A stretch of 45,595 nt of DNA from an uncultured Oscillospiraceae bacterium (GCA_910579125.1 CAJTTH010000026.1:1-45595), one strand, 5' to 3'; positions 6,734 through 14,781 are shown, counted from the first letter of the stretch. Numbers and translations: made by a program. Notes: generated by a model from the sequence alone, not told the origin.

Positions 6734-7879
6734 ATGAATCGTTTTATTCTCAATGAGACCTCGTATCACGGAAAGGGCGCTCTCGCCGCTATTCCCGATG
6801 AGGTAAAGGGCAGAAGCTTTAAGAAGGCTATGGTGTGCGCCGATCCCGATCTTATCAAGTTCGGCGTTTCGGCAAAGGTTACAGATATCCTCGACAAAGA
6901 GGGGCTGGCTTATTCCGTATTTTCGCAGATTAAGCCGAACCCTACAATTCAGGATGTTCAGGCGGGCGTTGCGGCGTTCAAGGAGAGCGGCGCGGACTAT
7001 ATCATCGCGATAGGCGGCGGTTCGTCAATCGACACGGCAAAGGCTGTCGGCATTATAATCAACAATCCCGAGTTCGCGGACGTGAGAAGTCTTGAGGGCG
7101 TCGCTCCTACCAAAAAGGCGAGCGTGCCGATCATCGCCGTTCCGACGACTGCGGGTACGGCTGCCGAGGTAACGATCAACTACGTTATCACCGACACCGA
7201 AAAGAACCGCAAAATGGTATGCGTCGACCCGCACGATATCCCGATAATCGCGGTAGTCGACCCCGATATGATGAGCACGATGCCCAAGGGACTTACTGCG
7301 GCAACAGGTATGGACGCGCTTACTCACGCTATCGAGGGCTATATCACCAAGGGCGCTTGGACGCTTTCGGATATGTTCCACCTCAAGGCGATAGAGATAA
7401 TCGCGAACTCGCTGCGCGGCGCGGTAAACAACGAGCCCGAGGGACGCGAGGGAATGGCTCTCGGTCAGTATGTTGCGGGAATGGGCTTCTCGAACGTCGG
7501 TTTGGGCATTGTACACTCTATGGCGCATCCGCTCGGAGCGCTTTACGATACGCCGCACGGCATTGCCAACGCGATAATTCTGCCGACTGTTATGGAGTAC
7601 AACGCTCCCGAAACGGGCGAGAAATACCGCGATATAGCAAAGGCAATGGGTGTTAAGGGCACGGAGAATATGTCGCAGGAGGAATACAGAAAGGCTGCTG
7701 TTGAGGCTGTAAAGCAGCTTTCCAAGGACGTCGGCATTCCCGACAACCTCAAGGATATCGTAAAGCCCGAGGATATCCCGTTCCTTGCGCAGTCCGCGTT
7801 TGATGACGCGTGCCGTCCCGGAAATCCGAGAGACACCTCCGTTGAGGAGATTACCGAGCTTTACAAGAAGCTTATGTAA
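6734..7879 (+). CDS. fucO: Lactaldehyde reductase / 1,2-propanediol oxidoreductase (Fe-ADH)
   Basis: 381 residues, the full length of group III iron-dependent alcohol dehydrogenases. Long identical stretches with E. coli FucO are recalled, for example NNPEFADVRSLEG, PTTAGTAAEVTINYVITD and QYVAGMGFSNVGLG. The NAD site is GGGSSID (94-100), and the metal ligands are D194, H198, H261 and H275. It reduces L-lactaldehyde from fucose or rhamnose breakdown to 1,2-propanediol while recycling NADH. A weak hairpin (CCGCA-ATTC-TGCGG) lies upstream, but there is no separate promoter, so co-transcription with the PocR sensor is likely. Confidence 0.92.
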   Translation: MNRFILNETSYHGKGALAAIPDEVKGRSFKKAMVCADPDLIKFGVSAKVTDILDKEGLAYSVFSQIKPNPTIQDVQAGVAAFKESGADYIIAIGGGSSIDTAKAVGIIINNPEFADVRSLEGVAPTKKASVPIIAVPTTAGTAAEVTINYVITDTEKNRKMVCVDPHDIPIIAVVDPDMMSTMPKGLTAATGMDALTHAIEGYITKGAWTLSDMFHLKAIEIIANSLRGAVNNEPEGREGMALGQYVAGMGFSNVGLGIVHSMAHPLGALYDTPHGIANAIILPTVMEYNAPETGEKYRDIAKAMGVKGTENMSQEEYRKAAVEAVKQLSKDVGIPDNLKDIVKPEDIPFLAQSAFDDACRPGNPRDTSVEEITELYKKLM

Positions 7880-7896
7880 TTAAGGTAAAAGATTCG

Positions 7897-7928
7897 CCCG
7901 CAGCGGCTGTCCGCTGCGGGATATTTTT
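7897..7928 (+). terminator. Terminator after fucO
   Basis: Perfect 10-bp stem CCCGCAGCGG / CCGCTGCGGG with a 4-nt loop, then ATATTTTTG. Confidence 0.9.
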
Positions 7929-7938
7929 GTCTGCATTC

Positions 7939-7965
7939 ACCCAAAACGCCGAGCCGCATATAATG
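7939..7965 (+). promoter_or_regulatory. Possible sigma-K-type sporulation promoter for dpaAB
   Basis: AC at 7939-7940, 16 bp, then CATATAATG (7957-7965), close to the mother-cell sigma-K consensus AC-N16-CATAnnnTA. No sigma-A promoter is evident here. This agrees with the late mother-cell expression known for dipicolinate synthase in Bacillus. Confidence 0.5.
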
Positions 7966-7996
7966 TGCTGAGAGCAATATCATCGGAGGCGTTGTT

Positions 7997-8812
7997 ATGA
8001 GAATACTGTTTATCGGCGGAGACAAAAGAATGAATTACGCGGCTGACAGTCTGTCCGTAAGGCATACTGTTGAGCGCACGGGTCTGGGAGATTTCCCGAA
8101 GCCGAGCGGTAGGTTCAAGGCTATCGTGCTGCCGCTGCCGCTCACGAAAAACGGCTTCGACGTTTCCGCGCCGTTTTCGGAAAAACCGATCCCGTTTGAC
8201 GTTATAACGGAATTTGCCGACAAAAGCACCGTTGTTTTAGCGGGCGGGGAATGCTCCGAGCTCACTCGGCTTTGCAGTGAAAACGGCTGTGTGTTCGTCA
8301 ATTATTTCGCCGAGGAGACGCTTACCCTGAAGAATGCAGCGCTTACCGCCGAGGCTGCCTGTGCGCTGCTCTCGCAAAGCACGGACGGCGCGCTGCTCGG
8401 TTCTCGGACGCTGATAACGGGCTGCGGACGAATAAGCCGACTGCTCGCCCGCCGTCTTACGGCGAACGGCTCGTCTGTTACCATTGCCGCAAGACGTGCG
8501 GAGCAGCGCGCTTTCGCGGAGCTGGACGGCTTTGGGGCGATCCACACTGAGCAAATCGGCGCGATAGCGGAGCGGTTCGACTTTATCGCAAATACCGTGC
8601 CGTACGCGCTTTTCACCGCCGCCGACTTTGAAAAGACAAAACGCGGCGCGGTGTTCATCGAACTGGCAAGCCTGCCTGAGCAGCCCTCGAAGTTGCTTGC
8701 CGAAAATGAAGGAATTAAGTATATCTATGCCCCGGGGCTGCCCGGAAAATATTCCCCGAAAGCGGCGGGAGAAGCAATTGCGGACACTATAGCGGATATC
8801 CTTTCAAGATAA
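7997..8812 (+). CDS. dpaA: Dipicolinate synthase subunit A
   Basis: 271 residues, slightly shorter than B. subtilis SpoVFA. It has an N-terminal DpaA domain (MRILFIGGDKRMNYAA) and a central Rossmann NAD(P)-binding motif (LITGCGRISRLLARRL, ~residues 138-154). With DpaB it makes dipicolinic acid from the lysine-pathway dihydrodipicolinate; the product fills the spore core and confers heat resistance. It marks the organism as spore-forming. GGAGG at 7985-7989 precedes ATG 7997. dpaB follows after 58 nt. Confidence 0.9.
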   Translation: MRILFIGGDKRMNYAADSLSVRHTVERTGLGDFPKPSGRFKAIVLPLPLTKNGFDVSAPFSEKPIPFDVITEFADKSTVVLAGGECSELTRLCSENGCVFVNYFAEETLTLKNAALTAEAACALLSQSTDGALLGSRTLITGCGRISRLLARRLTANGSSVTIAARRAEQRAFAELDGFGAIHTEQIGAIAERFDFIANTVPYALFTAADFEKTKRGAVFIELASLPEQPSKLLAENEGIKYIYAPGLPGKYSPKAAGEAIADTIADILSR

Positions 8813-8870
8813 CGGAAATACCGCGCGTTTGCGCGCCCAATAACAATTACACACTGTGAAAGGATAGATC

Positions 8871-9473
8871 ATGAGCGATATAGAGAAACTTTCGGGGCTG
8901 CGTGTGGGATTCGCGGTCTGCGGTTCGTTCTGTACGTTCGCCAAGGTTTTCGACGAGCTGAAGGAGCTTATAGCCCTCGGCTGCGAGGTCACCCCGATAA
9001 TGTCCAAAAACGCGTATGAGTTCGATACGCGGTTCGGAACCGCGCAGCAGCACGCCGCGCGGCTGTACGAGATTACAGGCAAAACGGTACTCCATGAGAT
9101 CACCGCGACAGAGCCCGTAGGACCTAAAAAAATGTTTGACGTGCTGGTAGTGGCACCCTGTACGGGCAATACGCTGGCTAAGCTCGCGCTGGGGATAACC
9201 GATACACCCGTCTGCATGGCGGTAAAAAGCCACCTCCGCAACCAGCGTCCCGTAGTGATAGCGGTCTCGACAAACGATGCGCTTTCCGCCTCGGCAAAGA
9301 ACATAGGAACGCTTCGGAACTATAAGAACTTCTACTTCGTTCCGATGTTCCAGGACGATTGTTACGGCAAGCCGTTTTCAATGATAGCGGACTTCAAAAA
9401 AATACCGCAGACGATCCTTGAGGCGCTGGACGGCAGACAGATCCAACCGGTGTACACCGTCGAGAATAAGTAA
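8871..9473 (+). CDS. dpaB: Dipicolinate synthase subunit B (flavoprotein fold)
   Basis: 200 residues, family-typical. The flavoprotein (HFCD) fold is recognisable from GLRVGFAVCGSFCTFAKV at the N-terminus, EVTPIMSKNAYEFDTRFG, VVAPCTGNTLAKLALGITD and VCMAVKSHLRNQRPVV. It is the partner subunit of DpaA in spore dipicolinate synthesis. AAAGGA at 8859-8864 precedes ATG 8871. A strong hairpin terminator follows, closing a two-gene operon. Confidence 0.92.
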   Translation: MSDIEKLSGLRVGFAVCGSFCTFAKVFDELKELIALGCEVTPIMSKNAYEFDTRFGTAQQHAARLYEITGKTVLHEITATEPVGPKKMFDVLVVAPCTGNTLAKLALGITDTPVCMAVKSHLRNQRPVVIAVSTNDALSASAKNIGTLRNYKNFYFVPMFQDDCYGKPFSMIADFKKIPQTILEALDGRQIQPVYTVENK

Positions 9474-9484
9474 AATATCGAGCG

Positions 9485-9524
9485 AACGGCTTGATCTGAC
9501 AGCGGGATCAAGCCGTTAATTTGT
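9485..9524. terminator. Terminator between dpaB and the convergent GNAT gene
   Basis: 12-bp perfect stem AACGGCTTGATC (9485-9496) / GATCAAGCCGTT (9506-9517), followed on the plus strand by AATTTGTT. It can serve both convergent genes. The same stem sequence is reused at 10771. Confidence 0.8.
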
Positions 9525-9543
9525 TATTCGTCAAGCCGTCCTT

Positions 9544-10023
9544 TTACAGAACCTTATAATAGGGGCAAATATCCTCATAACGCCCGTCGGCGAGACGAAA
9601 TCCCCCGGGGATAACGCCGAGCTGCACAAACCCGAGCCGCTCGTACAAATGCCGCGCATGAACGTTGGACGCAACTACCGCGTTAAATTGCAGCACACGA
9701 AAGCCGAGCGCTCTGCCCTGTTCCATGCAGTCCGTTACGAGCGCCTCGCCGATATGCCGTCCGCGGCAGTCATCGGCTACAGCATAGCTTGCGTTGCAGA
9801 TATGTCCGCACCGCCCGACATTGTTCGGGTGGAGAATGTACAGTCCGACGATGCGCCCGTCCTCCTCGACAACGCCGCACCGGCTCTGCGCCGCGAAAAA
9901 TTTCGCACCCGACCGCGCGTCAAGCTGGTCCTCCTGCGGAAACGCATTCCCCTCACGTACGACCGCGTTCCACAGCGCGATCATTTTCGACAAGTCGTTT
10001 TCCGTGTATTTTCTTATTTTCAT
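9544..10023 (-). CDS. GNAT-family N-acetyltransferase
   Basis: 159 residues forming a single GNAT domain: MKIRKYTENDLSKMIALWN (beta-1/alpha-1), GRIVGLYILHPN (beta-4) and acetyl-CoA loop DDCRGRHIGEALV (~residues 87-99). ASNVHARHLYERLGFVQLG is the typical C-terminal helix-strand. It would acetylate a small molecule or protein amine from acetyl-CoA; the substrate cannot be told. It is monocistronic with its own promoter (10064-10092) and a GGGGGAG ribosome site. Confidence 0.9.
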   Translation of the reverse strand: MKIRKYTENDLSKMIALWNAVVREGNAFPQEDQLDARSGAKFFAAQSRCGVVEEDGRIVGLYILHPNNVGRCGHICNASYAVADDCRGRHIGEALVTDCMEQGRALGFRVLQFNAVVASNVHARHLYERLGFVQLGVIPGGFRLADGRYEDICPYYKVL

Positions 10024-10063
10024 AGATGCTCTCCCCCGATCTGTAATAATTTATCCGCTCTCT

Positions 10064-10092
10064 ATTATACATTACAATAGTATAAATTTCAA
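10064..10092 (-). promoter_or_regulatory. Promoter of the GNAT gene
   Basis: Minus strand TTGAAA (10092-10087), 17-bp spacer, TATAAT (10069-10064). Confidence 0.85.
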
Positions 10093-10110
10093 GTTTTTTC
10101 GGAAAACCGC

Positions 10111-10139
10111 TTGACATTTTCGTGGAAAAGTGATAAAAT
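10111..10139 (+). promoter_or_regulatory. Promoter of the queT transcript
   Basis: TTGACA (10111-10116), 17-bp spacer, TAAAAT (10134-10139). It is divergent from the GNAT promoter and 37 nt upstream of the preQ1 riboswitch. Confidence 0.88.
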
Positions 10140-10175
10140 AGCATTTGTGAGCGGTTTCGCGCCGCCGAATTAAAT

Positions 10176-10216
10176 ACGGTGTTTTCTTTGCCTAACCACC
10201 GTTAAAAAACAAGGAG
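10176..10216 (+). promoter_or_regulatory. PreQ1-I riboswitch controlling queT translation
   Basis: An H-type pseudoknot can be read directly. P1 is ACGGTG (10176-10181) with CACCGT (10197-10202). L2 is CCTAAC, ending in the C that pairs with preQ1 in the family. The A-rich L3 is TAAAAAA. P2 pairs CTTTG (10186-10190) with CAAGG (10210-10214), which is also the start of the AAGGAG ribosome binding site. Tail and layout resemble the Thermoanaerobacter tengcongensis preQ1 riboswitch. Ligand binding should hide the ribosome site. Confidence 0.85.
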
Positions 10217-10223
10217 ATTTTTT

Positions 10224-10748
10224 ATGCAAAAAAAAGAAATTTTTAATGTGGAAAACATAACGAGACTTGCGCTTGTCGCGGCAATGTATGTGGTGCTCAC
10301 CATCGCGATAGAACCGCTTGGTTACGGAGCGGTCCAGTTTCGTGTCTCGGAGGTGCTGGTGTTGCTTTGCTTTTACCGCAAGGACTACGCGCCCGCCCTC
10401 ATTTTAGGCTGCTTTATCGCGAACCTGTTCAGCCCGTTCGGTCTGGCGGATATCATCTTCGGTACGCTTGCGACGGCTATTGCGGTCGTTCCCATGTACT
10501 ATATGAAGAACATTTATCTCGCCGCGCTGCTGCCGATAGTAAGCAACGGCATTATCGTCGGGATAGAGATCACCGTGCTGGAGGGCACTCCGCTATGGTT
10601 TAATATGCTTTCGGTGGCGTTTTCGGAGCTTTTGATCGTCGGAGTGATCGGCATTGTTATTTTCAAGCTGATCTTCGACACAAATTCCGCTATGCCGCGT
10701 GTTATAGGCTCGACACGCGGAAATAAAAAAGCAAAAAAAAGCGTTTGA
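10224..10748 (+). CDS. queT: QueT-family queuosine precursor transporter (ECF S component)
   Basis: 174 residues with about five to six membrane helices. The QueT signature is YGAVQFRVSEVLVLLCFYRKDYAPALILGCFIANLFSPFG, shown here as separate parts FRVSEVL (~residues 37-43) and GCFIANLFSPFG. It imports preQ0/preQ1-type 7-deazaguanine precursors as the substrate-binding S component of an energy-coupling-factor transporter; the EcfA/T module must be elsewhere. The preQ1 riboswitch immediately upstream independently supports the substrate. The tail is basic (RGNKKAKKSV). Confidence 0.92.
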   Translation: MQKKEIFNVENITRLALVAAMYVVLTIAIEPLGYGAVQFRVSEVLVLLCFYRKDYAPALILGCFIANLFSPFGLADIIFGTLATAIAVVPMYYMKNIYLAALLPIVSNGIIVGIEITVLEGTPLWFNMLSVAFSELLIVGVIGIVIFKLIFDTNSAMPRVIGSTRGNKKAKKSV

Positions 10749-10768
10749 ACTTTACCGCGCGAATAAGA

Positions 10769-10814
10769 AAAACGGCTTGATCTCATCGGGAAACCGAGAT
10801 CAAGCCGTTTTTTA
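10769..10814. terminator. Bidirectional terminator between queT and the ABC permease gene
   Basis: 16-bp stem AAAACGGCTTGATCTC / GAGATCAAGCCGTTTT with T runs on both strands, between convergent genes. It shares AACGGCTTGATC with the dpaB terminator. Confidence 0.92.
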
Positions 10815-10830
10815 TTCATTTGGAGCGCCG

Positions 10831-11733
10831 TTAAAACTCGGGTCTTTCCTCCTCGGTATTGTCGATCTTCTTCGCGCCGAGTACCCCGAGCGCGAGGAAG
10901 AACATCAGCACAGCTACAACAACGGATATTCCCATGCCGACGAAAATGCTCGGCAGCGACGCATTGATGTCAAAGCCCTCCATTGCCATATATGTGGGGA
11001 GCGTAATGAGCGTGAACGGATTGTAATCGGTAAGTCCCATTCCCACAAACAGCGACTGCACCAACGATTGCCCGATAAACACCAGCACCGCTGCAACGCC
11101 TGGGCGCGAGGTGCAAAGCCCTATCGACATATACACGCAGACCGCGAACAGCATATAAACCGCGTACATAGCCGCCGAAAGGAACATCACCGTGCTTGTA
11201 ATATGGTTGTTCGGGAAGAGCGCGTTGCAGAGAAGTCCCGTTACGATAACGCTTATAAACGTCAGCGCGAATGTAAACAGCGGGTAAATAACGAACTTGG
11301 GCAAAAGGTAGTTTTTGTACTCCAGACCGCTGCACATCGGCACTATCGTCGCGCGTTTCTTCTGCTCGCCGCCCGAGGCAGCCATAAGGATAAGCATAAC
11401 GATAAGCAGCGAAAGCCCGCTGAATGTCGAAATACATGACGAGAAGATCATTCCCGCGTCAGAGTACACCGACATTATTTCTTCCATGCCGATATCCATA
11501 CCGCCGAACGGGTCTGTTCCCGCCGAAGCCGCCATACCGCCCGTGACCGACGCGAACACCGAGCTGTCCGCACCGCTCGTATTCAAGTCGACCATTTCCA
11601 TTATCGCGCCCATCATTCTGAACATAAGCGGCTGCGACAGAGCAAACGAGAATATCGCCGCGATTATTCCGAACAGTCTGCCCGTGCGGGTGAAATGCGA
11701 CCATTCCTTTTTAAAGCTGTATTTAAGCTGCAT
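10831..11733 (-). CDS. ABC-2 type transporter permease
   Basis: 300 residues from ATG 11733, which lies 2 nt after the ATPase stop with AAAGGTGG as ribosome site; an upstream in-frame ATG at 11766 would overlap the ATPase gene. Six hydrophobic segments are visible: near residues 20-40, a large extracytoplasmic loop to ~95, then 100-122, 145-170, 175-205, 207-235 and 265-290. The charged tail is KKIDNTEEERPEF. It forms the membrane channel of an exporter with the upstream ATPase. The substrate is unknown; such pairs often export peptides, drugs or lipids, or relieve antimicrobial stress. Confidence 0.85.
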   Translation of the reverse strand: MQLKYSFKKEWSHFTRTGRLFGIIAAIFSFALSQPLMFRMMGAIMEMVDLNTSGADSSVFASVTGGMAASAGTDPFGGMDIGMEEIMSVYSDAGMIFSSCISTFSGLSLLIVMLILMAASGGEQKKRATIVPMCSGLEYKNYLLPKFVIYPLFTFALTFISVIVTGLLCNALFPNNHITSTVMFLSAAMYAVYMLFAVCVYMSIGLCTSRPGVAAVLVFIGQSLVQSLFVGMGLTDYNPFTLITLPTYMAMEGFDINASLPSIFVGMGISVVVAVLMFFLALGVLGAKKIDNTEEERPEF

Positions 11734-11734
11734 T

Positions 11735-12625
11735 TCAGCCCACCACCTTTCTGAACACCTCTTCAAGTGTCGCCGTGCCGATATTGAAATTCTCGGCGAC
11801 CATATCGTTTTCAGCGAGCAGCTTCATCAGCCGCCGTGCCGTGTCCTCGGCGTTCTCCGTGCCAAAACGGAACCAGCCCGTTTCATTGTTGAATTCCGCC
11901 CTCGCGAAGTCAACCTTAAGCAGCGCTATCTTGTTTTCCTGCGTTAAACCGCGCAGCTTTATGTTGACTATATCGCCGCCGTACTTGCGCATTACCGCAT
12001 TTATTTCGCCCTCCTCGGCGAGAACTCCGCCGTTCATTATGCCGATACGGTTAGCCACACGTTCAACGTCCGAAAGAATGTGCGTCGACAGAACGATCGT
12101 ACAGCCCATAGCTTTAAGCCTGTTGATTATTGAAATAACCTCGACGCGCCCCTGCGGGTCGAGCGCCGACGTCGGCTCGTCGAAGATCAGTAGATCGGGA
12201 TTGCGGTATATCGCCGCGCCCATTCCGAGACGCTGGGTCATTCCGCGCGAGAAGCCCTTTGAGCGTCTGTCCGCCGCGTCGCGCAGCCCCACGATATCGA
12301 GCACCTCCTCGGTGCGCTTGGCGATGTCGCCCTCGTAGTTCACGCACGCCGCGATGTACTCCAGATACTCGCGCGCCGTCATATATCCGAAAATAGTCGG
12401 GCTTTCGGGGAGATAGCCTATCCGTATCTTCCGCTCTCCGTTTCCGAGCGTGACCTCACCCTCGTCCTTAGGGATAACGTCCGCAATGATGTTCATCGTC
12501 GTGGTCTTTCCGCAGCCGTTCCTCCCCAGAAATCCGTAAACGTCGCCATCGTTGATGTCCATATTCAGCCCCCGAAGCACAGGAAAGGCTTTATAGCTTT
12601 TCTTCAAATTCCTTATTGTGACCAT
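11735..12625 (-). CDS. ABC transporter ATP-binding protein
   Basis: 296 residues. Walker A is GRNGCGKT (34-41), the signature is FSRGMTQRLG (LSGGQ variant), and Walker B plus D-loop is LLIFDEPTSALDPQGR. The H-loop is LSTHILSDVERV. I chose ATG 12625 because GGGAGG sits just upstream and the ABC domain begins immediately (MVTIRNLKKSYKAF). The C-terminal ~80 residues form the accessory domain common in CcmA/DrrA-type exporters. It powers the adjacent ABC-2 permease. Confidence 0.93.
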   Translation of the reverse strand: MVTIRNLKKSYKAFPVLRGLNMDINDGDVYGFLGRNGCGKTTTMNIIADVIPKDEGEVTLGNGERKIRIGYLPESPTIFGYMTAREYLEYIAACVNYEGDIAKRTEEVLDIVGLRDAADRRSKGFSRGMTQRLGMGAAIYRNPDLLIFDEPTSALDPQGRVEVISIINRLKAMGCTIVLSTHILSDVERVANRIGIMNGGVLAEEGEINAVMRKYGGDIVNIKLRGLTQENKIALLKVDFARAEFNNETGWFRFGTENAEDTARRLMKLLAENDMVAENFNIGTATLEEVFRKVVG

Positions 12626-12675
12626 TGTTCCTCCCTTTTTAAAAGGCAAAAGACCGCGCCGCTGCACGGCTGTTG

Positions 12676-12728
12676 ATATTGTATATGTGTCATATATGCA
12701 ATATAGCACAACTATATACGTTTGTCAA
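12676..12728 (-). promoter_or_regulatory. ABC operon promoter with overlapping inverted repeat
   Basis: Minus strand TTGACA (12728-12723), 17-bp spacer, TATATT (12705-12700). An imperfect inverted repeat, ATATTGTATATG (12676-12687) against CATATATGCAATAT (12691-12704), spans from the -10 to beyond the transcription start. That is the place for a repressor; the regulator is not encoded beside it. Confidence 0.75.
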
Positions 12729-12762
12729 TAGGTTTTTTAAAATTTTTTCATTTTTTTAGCTC

Positions 12763-12791
12763 TTTACATTATGCGCGGTTTGTGGTATAAT
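12763..12791 (+). promoter_or_regulatory. Promoter of the HAD phosphatase gene
   Basis: TTTACA (12763-12768), 17-bp spacer, TATAAT (12786-12791). Confidence 0.82.
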
Positions 12792-12844
12792 ATAAATAAG
12801 CGTTTCCGTAAACGCTTTAACATATTATAATAAGGATAAGCAGC

Positions 12845-13423
12845 TTGCTGCGGGTGATTTTTTTGAAGAAGAAGTATTACATATTCGACTTGGACGGAAC
12901 TCTCTGCGACAGTATGGGATTGTGGAGGTCGGAAACAGCTCACATTGATAACTTCCGCGATCCCGGGCTTATGGAGCCTGCCTACGCCAAAATGCGCGGG
13001 CATTACCGCAGCGAAGTACGGCTGAAGCCCGGCGTGAAAGAGTATCTTGAAAAAGCGCGCGCCGACGGCGTAAAGATGTGCATAGCCACGGGAACGCGCC
13101 GCGACACTGCCGAGCCGTTCTTGGAGCGCACGGGAATAATGGAGTTTATGGAGTTTTTCATCGACTGCCACGAGGTCGGGCGGTTCAAGGAGAACCCCGA
13201 CATTTACCTCCGCGCGGCGGAGCGGCTGGGCGCGGATATTTCGGAGTGCGCGGTGTTTGAGGACGCGGAGTACAGCGCGAGGACGGCAAAGCGCGCGGGC
13301 TTTTGCGTTGTAGGAATTATCGACGAGGTTACAAGCACGGAGGGCGACGTGCGCAAATTCGCCGATATCGCGGTGAGCGATTGGCGGGAGCTTGACGGTC
13401 TGTCGCCGATAGTCCGCAATTGA
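12845..13423 (+). CDS. HAD-superfamily hydrolase (phosphoglycolate phosphatase-like)
   Basis: 192 residues. Motif I is FDLDGTLCDS, with nucleophile D15 and acid/base D17. Motif II is CIATGT, motif III the lysine in RFKENPDIY, and motif IV FEDAEYSARTA. The helical cap between residues ~25 and 85 places it with subfamily I, phosphoglycolate phosphatase/beta-phosphoglucomutase-like enzymes. The substrate is not deducible. No ATG fits: TTG 12845 has an AAGGA at 12832-12836 with 8-nt spacing, and GTG 12854 and TTG 12863 are alternatives. It has its own promoter and is followed by the purD promoter. Confidence 0.85.
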   Translation: MLRVIFLKKKYYIFDLDGTLCDSMGLWRSETAHIDNFRDPGLMEPAYAKMRGHYRSEVRLKPGVKEYLEKARADGVKMCIATGTRRDTAEPFLERTGIMEFMEFFIDCHEVGRFKENPDIYLRAAERLGADISECAVFEDAEYSARTAKRAGFCVVGIIDEVTSTEGDVRKFADIAVSDWRELDGLSPIVRN

Positions 13424-13438
13424 CGGGCGGAAGAGCGC

Positions 13439-13467
13439 TTGCAATTGCTGCGGTATGGTGGTATAAT
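13439..13467 (+). promoter_or_regulatory. Promoter of purD
   Basis: TTGCAA (13439-13444), 17-bp spacer, TATAAT (13462-13467). Confidence 0.82.
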
Positions 13468-13507
13468 TAAGAAGAAACAAGTTTGACGTTAAAAATAAGG
13501 AGGATAT

Positions 13508-14779
13508 ATGGATATTTTAATTATCGGCGGCGGCGGTCGTGAACACGCAATAGCAGCGGCGCTGGCAAAGTCTCCCAAGACGGGCAGGCTGTACTGCGCT
13601 CCCGGAAACGGCGGCATCGCGGCACTCGCGGAGTGCTTTCCCGAGGTAAAGGCGACGGACATTGACGGCGCGGCCGCACTGGCGAAAAGGCTCAAGCCCG
13701 ATTATGTTTTCGTAGCGCCCGACGACCCGTTGGTAATGGGTATGGTCGACAGGCTCGAGGCAGAGGGCTTCAAGACATTCGGACCGCGCGCAAATGCCGC
13801 TATTCTCGAGGGCAGCAAGGCGTTCTCAAAGGGAATAATGAAGAAGTACGGCATACCGACGGCGGCGTATGAAACGTATACGGACGAGGAAAAGGCAGTC
13901 GAATACATAAAGGAGCAGAACATCTATCCCGCGGTCATCAAGGCGGACGGTCTTGCGCTCGGCAAGGGCGTTATCATCGCCAAGGATTTTGAGGAGGCTA
14001 AGGCTGCCGTGCATTCGATGCTGGTCGACGGAAAGTTCGGCAAGAGCGGCTCGGAGATAGTTATCGAGGAGTTTATGGACGGCACGGAGGTCACGGTGCT
14101 TGCGTTCACGGACGGCAAGAGCATAAAGCCCATGGTGTCGTCAATGGATCACAAGCGCGCATACGACAACGACGAGGGCTTGAATACGGGCGGAATGGGC
14201 ACGATCGCGCCTAATCCACTGTACACACCCGAGATAGCCGAGGAATGCATGGAGAAGATATTCCTCCCGACTGTAAAGGCGATGAGCGCCGAGGGCAGAC
14301 CGTTCAAGGGCTGTCTGTACTTCGGGCTGATGCTCACGTCAAAGGGCGCAAAGGTGGTCGAGTACAACTGCCGCTTCGGCGATCCCGAAACTCAAGTAGT
14401 TCTGCCGCTTTTGGAAACGGATCTCGCGGATATTATGGAGGCGATAACCGAGGAGCGTCTCGGCGAGCTCGACATAAAGTGGAGCGATAAGTCCTGCGCG
14501 TGCGTTGTAATGGCGAGCGGCGGCTATCCCGAAAAGTACGAGACGGGCAAGCCGATAAGCGGTCTGGATGAAAAGGGTCAGTGCGCGGACGCTTACGTTT
14601 ATCACGCGGGCACCAAGTTCGCGGACGGGAAGTATCTCACGGCGGGCGGACGCGTTCTGGGCGTTACGGCGACGGGCGATGATCTGAGATCAGCGCTTGA
14701 CGCGGCATATAAGGCGGTCGGCGGCATTTCGTTCGAGAAAGCGCATTACCGCAAGGATATCGGCAGGAAAGCGTTATAA
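13508..14779 (+). CDS. purD: Phosphoribosylamine-glycine ligase (GAR synthetase)
   Basis: 423 residues, standard for bacterial PurD. The N-terminal fold is MDILIIGGGGREHAIAAAL. The ATP-grasp core follows: YPAVIKADGLALGKGV, then EEFMDGTEVTVLAFTDG. The catalytic MDHKRAYDNDEGLNTGGMG and CRFGDPETQVVLPLL complete it. It ligates glycine to 5-phosphoribosylamine in the second step of purine synthesis. It is isolated from other pur genes here and followed after 2 nt by an rRNA methyltransferase gene. AAGGAGG at 13497-13503 precedes the ATG. Confidence 0.96.
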   Translation: MDILIIGGGGREHAIAAALAKSPKTGRLYCAPGNGGIAALAECFPEVKATDIDGAAALAKRLKPDYVFVAPDDPLVMGMVDRLEAEGFKTFGPRANAAILEGSKAFSKGIMKKYGIPTAAYETYTDEEKAVEYIKEQNIYPAVIKADGLALGKGVIIAKDFEEAKAAVHSMLVDGKFGKSGSEIVIEEFMDGTEVTVLAFTDGKSIKPMVSSMDHKRAYDNDEGLNTGGMGTIAPNPLYTPEIAEECMEKIFLPTVKAMSAEGRPFKGCLYFGLMLTSKGAKVVEYNCRFGDPETQVVLPLLETDLADIMEAITEERLGELDIKWSDKSCACVVMASGGYPEKYETGKPISGLDEKGQCADAYVYHAGTKFADGKYLTAGGRVLGVTATGDDLRSALDAAYKAVGGISFEKAHYRKDIGRKAL

Positions 14780-14781
14780 TT

